The notes beneath the pieces are model-generated. The model saw only the letters and a list, made by a program, of their open reading frames with translations, made no database searches and had not been told where the DNA came from. Positions 6,356-11,276 of a stretch of 11,276 nt of DNA are shown one piece after another. This DNA comes from an uncultured Blautia sp. (GTDB taxonomy: Bacteria; Bacillota; Clostridia; Lachnospirales; Lachnospiraceae). How positions within the stretch are numbered: position 1 is the first letter of the stretch; the number at the start of each line of letters is the position of its first letter. The stretch lies in contig CAMNGN010000060.1 of NCBI GenBank assembly GCA_946538475.1, positions 1-11,276 of the forward strand. Direction: 5' to 3'. The translations under genes were made by a program, and so were the position numbers.

Positions 6356-6411
6356 CACTTCCCGGGGATTTCCTATCTTTTTTATCAAAATTTAACAAAA
6401 ATATTCAGAAA

Positions 6412-7182
6412 TCATGTGAGTTCACACAACATTCTGAACGGCAGGCTCCCGCCGAAAATATCGAGCGCACTCCCCACCGTCACATCCAGCTGTCCACGAC
6501 CGTACGTCCTCAGGTCCTCAAGGTCACTCGGCGAACCCACCCCGCCGGCGTACGTCACCGGTATCCTGCTGTGTTCGGCAAGCAGCGCGGCGAGCGAAGT
6601 CTCGACGCCCGAAGCCTTGCCCTCCACATCCACGGCGTGAACCAGAAACTCACTGCACTTATCTTCCAGCACAGCTAACGTCCCGGGCGTGAGGCGCGTA
6701 TCGGTAAATTTCTGCCAGCGGTCCGTCACGATATAGTAATCTCCGTCTTTTCTTCGGCAGCTCAGATCGAGGACCAGATGCTCTTTGCCGGTCTCCCTGA
6801 GCATGCGGTCCAGGTTCTCCCAGGATATCCTGCCATCTTTAAAAACGTAGGAAGTCACGATCACATGGCTTGCCCCTGCCTCCAGAAAAGCAGCCGCATT
6901 CTCGGGCGTGATCCCTCCGCCCACCTGCAGCCCTCCCGGATACGTCGACAGGGCGAGCAGTGCCTGTTCCTTTGTGGCCTCGTAGTACGGCGAAGAAGCC
7001 GCATTCAGCATGATCACATGCCCGCCGGTAAGCCCGGCATCACGGTAGAGAGCCGCGTAAAACCCGGCGTCCTGCTCTGCGACAAAATTTTCCTTCGCCT
7101 CATCCCCGGCATCCTTCAGGCTCCCGCCCACGATCTGCTTTACTTTTCCGTTATGTATATCTATACATGGTCTGAATCTCAT
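6412..7182 (-). CDS. hisA: Eukaryote-type HisA (ProFAR isomerase)
   Basis: HisA isomerises the aminoaldose ProFAR to the aminoketose PRFAR, the fourth step of histidine synthesis. The 256-aa protein matches the yeast HIS6-type branch rather than the usual bacterial one. It has FRPCIDIHNGKVKQIVGG (3-20), FYAALYRD, GGHVIMLN, LQVGGGIT (85-92), HVIVTSYVFKDG, LVLDLSCRRKDGDYYIV, KFTDTRL, FLVHAVDVEGKASGVE (179-194), VTYAGGVGSPSDL (209-221) and VTVGSALDIFGG (235-246). D8 sits in the usual catalytic position at the end of the first barrel strand; D139 or D185 could be the second acid. The start is taken as ATG at 7182 (GGGGGG 5 nt upstream). A longer reading back to 7254 would run through the upstream terminator and has no homology. 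No other his gene is visible. No clear promoter was found between it and dapB. Confidence 0.92.
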   Translation of the reverse strand: MRFRPCIDIHNGKVKQIVGGSLKDAGDEAKENFVAEQDAGFYAALYRDAGLTGGHVIMLNAASSPYYEATKEQALLALSTYPGGLQVGGGITPENAAAFLEAGASHVIVTSYVFKDGRISWENLDRMLRETGKEHLVLDLSCRRKDGDYYIVTDRWQKFTDTRLTPGTLAVLEDKCSEFLVHAVDVEGKASGVETSLAALLAEHSRIPVTYAGGVGSPSDLEDLRTYGRGQLDVTVGSALDIFGGSLPFRMLCELT

Positions 7183-7210
7183 GAATACCCCCCAAACCAA
7201 ACCCTTCCCG

Positions 7211-7250
7211 AAAAAAGGGGCCCTTCCCTCTCCGAGGAAACGGCCCCTTA
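7211..7250 (-). terminator. Intrinsic terminator after dapB, upstream of hisA
   Basis: Read on the minus strand, AAGGGGCC (reverse of 7242-7249) pairs with GGCCCCTT (reverse of 7215-7222). The inner bases also pair (CCTC with GAGG around a 3-nt loop), and a run of six T follows (A run 7211-7216 on +). It lies about 15 nt past the dapB stop and ends about 30 nt before the hisA start. It should end the dapA-dapB message, but because hisA follows so closely it could also act as a partial terminator. Confidence 0.85.
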
Positions 7251-7264
7251 ACATCTTTATACTC

Positions 7265-8023
7265 TTACCCTTCGATCACATCTGCCATATCATACCGGCC
7301 CGCGGGCTTGCCTGCCAGAAATACTGCAGCCGCCAGCGCACCCTTCGCAAAGATCGCTCTGGAGAAGGCGGTATGCTTGAACTCGACCACCTCGTCGGTC
7401 CCGGCAAAGATGATCTCGTGCTCTCCGACGATCGTGCCGCCGCGCACAGCGGAGATGCCGATCTCGTGCTCGTCTCTCTTCTGCCTGCGCCGGCTGCGGT
7501 CGTACACGTAGTGATACTGACCGTCCATCGCGTCATTCAGGCTGTCGGCCAGGGCTATTGCCGTGCCGCTCGGCGCATCCAGCTTGCGGTTGTGGTGCTT
7601 TTCCACGATCTCCATGTCAAACCCTGAAGGCGCCAGGACCCTGGCTGCGTCGCGGATCAGCTTGAGCAGTGTATTGATTCCCAGCGACATATTCGCGGAT
7701 TTGAGTACCGCCGTCTTTTTGGCGACCTCCTCGACACGCGCAAGCTGCTCATCCGAGAGCCCTGTAGTGCAGAGCACGACCGGAAGGGCTTTCTTCTCAC
7801 AGTAGTCAAGAAGGGCATCCATAGCCTTAGCGCTCGAAAAATCTACGACCACGTCCGCTTCTTCTTTGCACTCCTCGAGTGACGTGTAGACCGGATAATC
7901 GTTCTTTCCCTGATCGGCAATGTCAATTCCCGCAACGATGCACACAGAAGGATCTTTCTCCGCAAGCTCGGTGATCACCCGTCCCATGTAGCCGTTGCAT
8001 CCATGCATGATGATTTTTGTCAT
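7265..8023 (-). CDS. dapB: 4-hydroxy-tetrahydrodipicolinate reductase
   Basis: DapB reduces the DapA product with NAD(P)H to tetrahydrodipicolinate, the second dedicated step of the lysine/diaminopimelate pathway. The 252-aa protein has the N-terminal dinucleotide fold with GCNGYMG (8-14), DVVVDFSSAKA (57-67), VVLCTTGLS (82-90) and the substrate-binding/catalytic signature EKHHNRKLDAPSGT (141-154), where H143/H144 and K147 are the expected key residues. The C-terminal half (VGEHEIIFAGTDEVVEFKHTAFSR) is typical. The start is ATG at 8023, with a GAAAGGAAGAG purine tract upstream. It lies 15 nt after the dapA stop, so the two are almost certainly co-transcribed. Its stop (TAA, 7265-7267) is followed by an intrinsic terminator. 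Confidence 0.97.
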   Translation of the reverse strand: MTKIIMHGCNGYMGRVITELAEKDPSVCIVAGIDIADQGKNDYPVYTSLEECKEEADVVVDFSSAKAMDALLDYCEKKALPVVLCTTGLSDEQLARVEEVAKKTAVLKSANMSLGINTLLKLIRDAARVLAPSGFDMEIVEKHHNRKLDAPSGTAIALADSLNDAMDGQYHYVYDRSRRRQKRDEHEIGISAVRGGTIVGEHEIIFAGTDEVVEFKHTAFSRAIFAKGALAAAVFLAGKPAGRYDMADVIEG

Positions 8024-8038
8024 TGATCTCTTCCTTTC

Positions 8039-8935
8039 TCACTCCGCAAGTCTGATGCCAAAGTCCTTCATCGCCTGCGCAAGCACCTTTTTATGATCGT
8101 CTTCCATCTCGGTGAGAGGTCCGCGGAGCGGTCCTACGCCGAAGCCCATCATATTGAGCGCTGCCTTGACAGGGATGGGATTGACCTCGCAGAACAGCGC
8201 GCTGCAAAGCGGGATCGACTTCAGCTGAAGCTCTGTCGCCCCGGTCACATCGCCTGCGTGGAACTTAGCCACCATATCATGTGTCTCCCCGGGAGCCACG
8301 TTTGAAAGTACAGAGATCACGCCCAGGCCGCCGAGCGAAAGGATCGGCAGGATCTGATCGTCATTTCCGGAGTAAAGCTCGATGCAGCCGTCGGCCATGG
8401 ACATCAGCTTAGCCACCTGCGAAAGGTTGCCGCTGGCCTCCTTGATCCCGACGATGTTCTTCACATTCTTTGCCAGATAGACCGCCGTAGCCGGCTCGAT
8501 GTTGCAGCCGGTCCTGCTCGGCACATTGTAAAGAATCACCGGTGTGTCCGGGATAGCCTCGGCGACTGTCGTAAAATGTTTGATCAGGCCCTTCTGGGTC
8601 GCTTTGTTATAGTAAGGTGTTACCAGGAGCACGGCATCCGCTCCGTAAGAAGCGGCCTCGGTGGAAAGCATGACCGCTGTCTCCGTCGAGTTTGAGCCGG
8701 TTCCCGCAATGACAGGAATTCGGTGATTGACGGTCTTTATGGCAAAGTCGATTGCTTTCAGATGCTCACCGTGTGTCAAAGTGGAAGACTCGCCCGTGGT
8801 GCCGCAGATGATGATCGCGTCTGTTCCGCCTGCGATCTGAAATTCGAGCAGCTCGGCAAGCTTATCATAATTGACCCTTCCATCATCGTACATCGGCGTT
8901 ACGATCGCACAACCTGCGCCTTTAAAAACTGACAT
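8039..8935 (-). CDS. dapA: 4-hydroxy-tetrahydrodipicolinate synthase
   Basis: DapA condenses pyruvate with aspartate semialdehyde, the first committed step to lysine and meso-diaminopimelate. The 298-aa TIM-barrel protein carries the full active site: GTTGE (45-49, with T46/T47), YY at 108-109, YNVPSRTG (136-143, with Y136 and R141) and the Schiff-base lysine K165 in VGIKEASGN. This favours DapA over related aldolases of the N-acetylneuraminate lyase family. The start is ATG at 8935, with GGGAGG 7 nt upstream. The gene begins only 28 nt after the stop of the CobA/BtuR-like ATPase gene and is followed by dapB after 15 nt, so a three-gene message is likely. No lysine riboswitch was recognised ahead of the group. 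Confidence 0.97.
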   Translation of the reverse strand: MSVFKGAGCAIVTPMYDDGRVNYDKLAELLEFQIAGGTDAIIICGTTGESSTLTHGEHLKAIDFAIKTVNHRIPVIAGTGSNSTETAVMLSTEAASYGADAVLLVTPYYNKATQKGLIKHFTTVAEAIPDTPVILYNVPSRTGCNIEPATAVYLAKNVKNIVGIKEASGNLSQVAKLMSMADGCIELYSGNDDQILPILSLGGLGVISVLSNVAPGETHDMVAKFHAGDVTGATELQLKSIPLCSALFCEVNPIPVKAALNMMGFGVGPLRGPLTEMEDDHKKVLAQAMKDFGIRLAE

Positions 8936-8950
8936 TCTTAAACCTCCCTG

Positions 8951-8976
8951 TCATTCGTTGCTGTCATTCTTTGCTG
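8951..8976. repeat. 13-bp tandem duplication at the ATPase-dapA junction
   Basis: TCATTCGTTGCTG (8951-8963) is followed at once by TCATTCTTTGCTG (8964-8976), differing at one base. On the minus strand the first-read copy is the end of the ATPase gene including its TGA stop. The second copy repeats that stop region immediately before the dapA ribosome binding site. It looks like a small slippage duplication that lengthened the spacer. Confidence 0.8.
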
Positions 8977-9464
8977 TAATCTGTTGTGGTGAGTACGGTC
9001 ACACTGTCGATATACCCCTTAAGCTCTTCGGGGAGCGCCGTGCCCGTCATCACAACGTGCATCCGCTCATCCTTCATCTTAAGAATGTCGACCAGCGTAT
9101 CCGCGCCAACTATGCCTTTTTCGGGGAGCCCGAGGATCTCGTCCAGCAGAAGAAAATCGCACTCATGTGTGGTGACCACTTTTCTGGCAAAATTCACACC
9201 GTTCACGATGTTGCGGCGTTCTTCCTCCTTCTCCTTCTCGCTGAGTTCCTCGTAGCAGTTGTCCATCTTTTCAAAACGGAATATTTTGATATCATGGCCC
9301 TCCAGCTCCTCGAGGAAATCGAGTTCTTTTCTCTCTTTACCTTTCAGGAACTGAATGATGATGACGCTTTTGCCCTGAACAGATGCACGGAGACTCTGAC
9401 CGATGGCGAGCGTCGTCTTGCCTTTACCGCTCCCACAGTATATTTCGGTAATTCCTTTTTCCAT
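8964..9464 (-). CDS. Short CobA/CobO/BtuR-like P-loop ATPase (putative corrinoid adenosyltransferase)
   Basis: The 166-aa product resembles ATP:corrinoid adenosyltransferases of the CobA/BtuR class, which form the cobalt-carbon bond of adenosylcobalamin. It has TEIYCGSGKGKTTLA with P-loop GSGKGKTT (11-18), VIIIQFLKG (34-42), DFLLLDEILGLPEKGIV (103-119) and HVVMTGTALPEEL (136-148). It ends at VTVLTTTDYSKE, lacking the 'KHpfd.GvkA..GIdy' tail of the enterobacterial enzymes (about 196 aa), so adenosyltransferase activity is plausible but unproven. The start is taken as ATG at 9464 (purine-rich AGAGGAAGAG just upstream); an extension to 9539 adds 25 residues without family similarity. It lies 28 nt before dapA on the same strand and is probably co-transcribed with dapA-dapB. 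No other cobalamin gene or riboswitch is visible. Confidence 0.75.
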   Translation of the reverse strand: MEKGITEIYCGSGKGKTTLAIGQSLRASVQGKSVIIIQFLKGKERKELDFLEELEGHDIKIFRFEKMDNCYEELSEKEKEEERRNIVNGVNFARKVVTTHECDFLLLDEILGLPEKGIVGADTLVDILKMKDERMHVVMTGTALPEELKGYIDSVTVLTTTDYSKE

Positions 9465-9550
9465 TTCTCTTCCTCTCAAGTGCTGTACAGATAGCTTACG
9501 ATCACTGTCAAAGGTCCCCGGCCTGTGACTCGTGACCACAAGATACCCTT

Positions 9551-9579
9551 ATATTAGCCCGGAAAGGATAAAAATGCAA
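9551..9579 (-). promoter_or_regulatory. Possible promoter for the ATPase-dapA-dapB group
   Basis: On the minus strand, TTGCAT (reverse of 9574-9579) and TAATAT (reverse of 9551-9556) are 17 bp apart, within the 150-bp gap after the SSB-like gene. Matches to consensus are modest (3/6 and 4/6). The predicted leader is about 80 nt. No terminator is evident after the SSB-like gene, so readthrough could also feed the group. Confidence 0.3.
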
Positions 9580-9614
9580 TAGATTTGTCAGGAGCGGCAA
9601 AGCTCTCCCCAATA

Positions 9615-10271
9615 TCAGTTTTTATTGTTGTCCTTAAAGTGTGCTACTCTCTTTACCGAAACCTCGTAGGTCGTCTTTTTCTCGGTACTGTTCTCCGATG
9701 TACGCCGCAGATAATCGCGGCTCTGGATCCTTCCCTGTATGCTTACCCTGTCTCCCAGGGAGAAATGCGCGGCAAAACGGGCATTTCTCCCCCAGCAGAT
9801 GCAGGGGATGTAATCATTTTTGCCATAGTTTCGGGTGACCGAAACCATCAGCTGGGTGAGCTCCCGTCCCAGCGGTGTGACTCTGTACACGGGCGGTTTG
9901 CAGAGAAATCCTTCTATATTAATAAGGTCCTCTTCCTTGGCCTTTTTCTCTTCTTTCCCGTTCAAAAGCCTTATGTTATGGACAAACACCGACATCGGCG
10001 GTCTTCCTTCCACCTTCTCCGATGTATGCTGACTGTAAGAACGCAGCTCCCCTTCCAGTGCGATCTTTCTTCCGGCGTAGCAGCTGTCCATGTCCAGCAG
10101 CCTGTCCGAAACCATGAGCGGGATCCTGTCCCTCGTATCATTCAGCCGGTCCACCAGTATAGTCGCCTTATAAAAGTCTTCACCAAAGCACTCGTGGCTG
10201 AAATTGAACTCCTTGTCAACCCGGCCTACCATAGATACCTGATTTAATGTATGCTGATCTTTCTCGCGCAA
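9615..10271 (-). CDS. Tandem OB-fold single-stranded DNA-binding-like protein
   Basis: No gene name is assigned. The 218-aa protein appears to hold two OB folds in one chain. The second (about 115-212) is clearly SSB-like: LINIEGFLCKPPVYRVTPLGREL, LMVSVTRNYGKNDYIPCICWGRNARFA (141-167), GDRVSIQGRIQSRDY (173-187) and TTYEVSVKRVAHF. The first (about 10-103: NQVSMVGRVDKEF..., KIALEGELRSYS..., VFVHNIRLL) has the same strand order but is more diverged. A lysine/glutamate-rich linker (about 105-115) joins them. The end, HFKDNNKN, lacks the acidic DDIPF-like tail with which replicative SSB recruits partners, so this is probably an accessory ssDNA- or RNA-binding protein and not the main SSB. The start is a TTG codon at 10271, chosen because AAGGAGAG sits 7 nt upstream; the next in-frame Met (residue 14) would cut into the first fold. 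It is divergent from typA. Confidence 0.75.
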   Translation of the reverse strand: MREKDQHTLNQVSMVGRVDKEFNFSHECFGEDFYKATILVDRLNDTRDRIPLMVSDRLLDMDSCYAGRKIALEGELRSYSQHTSEKVEGRPPMSVFVHNIRLLNGKEEKKAKEEDLINIEGFLCKPPVYRVTPLGRELTQLMVSVTRNYGKNDYIPCICWGRNARFAAHFSLGDRVSIQGRIQSRDYLRRTSENSTEKKTTYEVSVKRVAHFKDNNKN

Positions 10272-10310
10272 TGTAGTTCTCTCCTTCTTTAACTATATCT
10301 TTTGTACTTC

Positions 10311-10339
10311 AGTCCGGACTTCATTACCTTAATATTATA
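10311..10339 (-). promoter_or_regulatory. Promoter of the SSB-like gene with a downstream 10-bp palindrome
   Basis: On the minus strand TATAAT (reverse of 10334-10339) is a perfect -10 with a poor -35. Just downstream of the expected start of transcription lies a perfect palindrome, AGTCCGGACT (10311-10320), overlapped by the direct repeat ACTTCA (10306-10311 and 10318-10323). This is a possible operator. The leader to the TTG start would be about 55 nt. Confidence 0.45.
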
Positions 10340-10379
10340 TGCGGAGCCCATGTTTTTCAGACCTTCCAAATAAAAAAAC

Positions 10380-10407
10380 TTGTAATCCTTCCAAAATATG
10401 TTAAACT
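10380..10407 (+). promoter_or_regulatory. Extended -10 promoter of typA
   Basis: TTGTAA (10380-10385) and TAAACT (10402-10407) are 16 bp apart, with a TG dinucleotide at 10399-10400 giving an extended -10. The leader is about 50 nt. It contains a small hairpin, CCGCC (10430-10434) with GGCGG (10445-10449), that ends 3 nt before the GGAG ribosome binding site and could influence translation. Confidence 0.45.
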
Positions 10408-10464
10408 AAGGGAACGTTAAGAAGATTTGCCGCCTTTAGATGACGGCGGAACGGAGAAATACAG

Positions 10465-11276
10465 ATGAAGATCAAACGTGAAGATGTCAGAAACGTAGCT
10501 ATTATCGCCCATGTCGACCACGGCAAGACCACGCTGGTCGATCAGCTGCTTAAGCAGAGCGGCGTTTTTCGCGAGAATCAGGAAGTTCAGGAAAGAGTCA
10601 TGGACTCCAACGATATCGAGCGGGAAAGAGGAATCACCATTCTTTCCAAAAATACAGCGGTACATTATAAAGGTGTCAAGATCAACATAGTCGATACCCC
10701 GGGCCATGCGGACTTCGGCGGCGAAGTCGAGCGAGTGCTCAAGATGGTGGACGGTGTCATCCTTCTTGTGGATGCCTTCGAAGGTGCCATGCCGCAGACA
10801 AAATTTGTGCTTAAAAAAGCCCTGGAACTCGATCTGCATGTAATCGTATGCATCAACAAGATCGACCGTCCGGAGGCCCGCCCCGAAGAAGTCATCGACG
10901 AGGTTCTCGAACTTCTCATGGATCTGGATGCTTCGGACGAACAGCTCGACTGTCCGTTCCTCTACGCATCGGCCAAGACCGGGCACGCAGTCCTCGATCT
11001 CAAGGATACCCCTGAGAACATGGAGCCACTGTTTGAGACCATTCTCAAATATATCCCCGCTCCCGAAGGCGATCCCGAGGCAGACACCCAGGTACTGATC
11101 AGTACCATCGATTACAACGAATATGTGGGCCGTATCGGCGTAGGAAAAGTCGAAAACGGCACCATCTCCGTCAATCAGGAGCTGATGCTCCTCAACCATC
11201 ACGATACAGACAAACGCGTGAAGGTCAAGATCAGCAAGCTCTATGAGTTTGACGGGCTGAATAAGGTAGAAGTAAA
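10465..11276 (+). CDS. typA: Ribosome-associated GTPase TypA/BipA, N-terminal part (3' end outside window)
   Basis: BipA/TypA is a translational GTPase of the EF-G/LepA group that acts in ribosome assembly and stress or cold growth. The first 270 codons are present and the frame stays open to the window edge. The GTPase motifs are all seen: G1 AHVDHGKT (15-22), G2 ERGITI (54-59), G3 DTPGH (77-81), G4 NKID (131-134) and G5 SAK (169-171). Domain II begins near 200 with TLIS-like DTQVLISTIDYNEYVGRIGVGKVENGTI. The opening KREDVRNVAIIAHVDHGKTTLVDQLL and 'MDSNDIERERGITILSKNTAV' fit BipA, not LepA or EF-G. The start is ATG at 10465, with GGAG 8 nt upstream. It is transcribed divergently from the SSB-like gene, with a 193-bp shared regulatory gap. 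Confidence 0.97.
   Translation, partial: MKIKREDVRNVAIIAHVDHGKTTLVDQLLKQSGVFRENQEVQERVMDSNDIERERGITILSKNTAVHYKGVKINIVDTPGHADFGGEVERVLKMVDGVILLVDAFEGAMPQTKFVLKKALELDLHVIVCINKIDRPEARPEEVIDEVLELLMDLDASDEQLDCPFLYASAKTGHAVLDLKDTPENMEPLFETILKYIPAPEGDPEADTQVLISTIDYNEYVGRIGVGKVENGTISVNQELMLLNHHDTDKRVKVKISKLYEFDGLNKVEV

Noticed and set aside
7183..7254. A longer N-terminus for HisA
   Set aside because: The extra 24 residues are read from the terminator stem and match no HisA. The ATG at 7182 begins exactly at the conserved first strand.
9465..9539. A longer N-terminus for the CobA/BtuR-like ATPase
   Set aside because: The 25 added residues lack family similarity, and the ATG at 9464 has a good purine-rich site and begins just before the conserved first strand.
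9465..9614. Cobalamin or lysine riboswitch ahead of the ATPase-dapA-dapB group
   Set aside because: At 150 nt the gap is short for either class, and no B12-box-like or lysine-aptamer-like set of pairings could be seen.

Overview
The window looks like a chromosomal segment of an anaerobic Firmicute, most likely a Clostridia/Lachnospiraceae-type gut bacterium of medium GC. This is inferred from four things: AGGAGG-type ribosome binding sites on nearly every gene, a long-form HPF, a eukaryote-type HisA, and a double-glycine (VSGG) leader peptide. No tRNA, rRNA, CRISPR array, insertion sequence or phage gene was seen. Nearly every base is explained by eleven genes and short intergenic gaps, all under 300 bp.

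Left part (1-3530). The window opens inside the 3' end of dapF (diaminopimelate epimerase, + strand). It converges on secA (- strand) across a 36-nt perfect hairpin. Upstream of secA, an array of four hairpins (2852-3002) fills the gap to a free methionine-(R)-sulfoxide reductase gene (- strand).

Middle (3531-5790). Two + strand genes, each with its own promoter, follow. The first encodes a 106-aa protein with a double-glycine export leader joined to a bacterial SH3-like domain, and it ends in a strong intrinsic terminator. The second is melA (GH4 alpha-galactosidase), whose promoter is overlaid by two small palindromes. melA converges on hpf across a nearly perfect 119-nt palindrome, whose two ends are the stop codons of the two genes.

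Right part (5788-11276). On the - strand, in transcription order, lie a tandem-OB-fold SSB-like gene, a short CobA/BtuR-like P-loop ATPase gene, dapA, dapB, an intrinsic terminator, a eukaryote-type hisA, and hpf. dapA and dapB catalyse consecutive steps of lysine/diaminopimelate synthesis, the pathway that dapF later completes. At the right edge, typA/bipA (+ strand, cut by the window end) is divergent from the SSB-like gene.

Most of the window is housekeeping: protein export, ribosome hibernation, lysine and cell-wall precursor synthesis, histidine synthesis and a translational GTPase. The least ordinary items are the orphan double-glycine/SH3 secreted protein, the palindromic repeats (two share a GGGACGG core), the block that separates hpf from secA and is bordered by these repeats, the eukaryote-type HisA, and the tandem-OB SSB-like protein.
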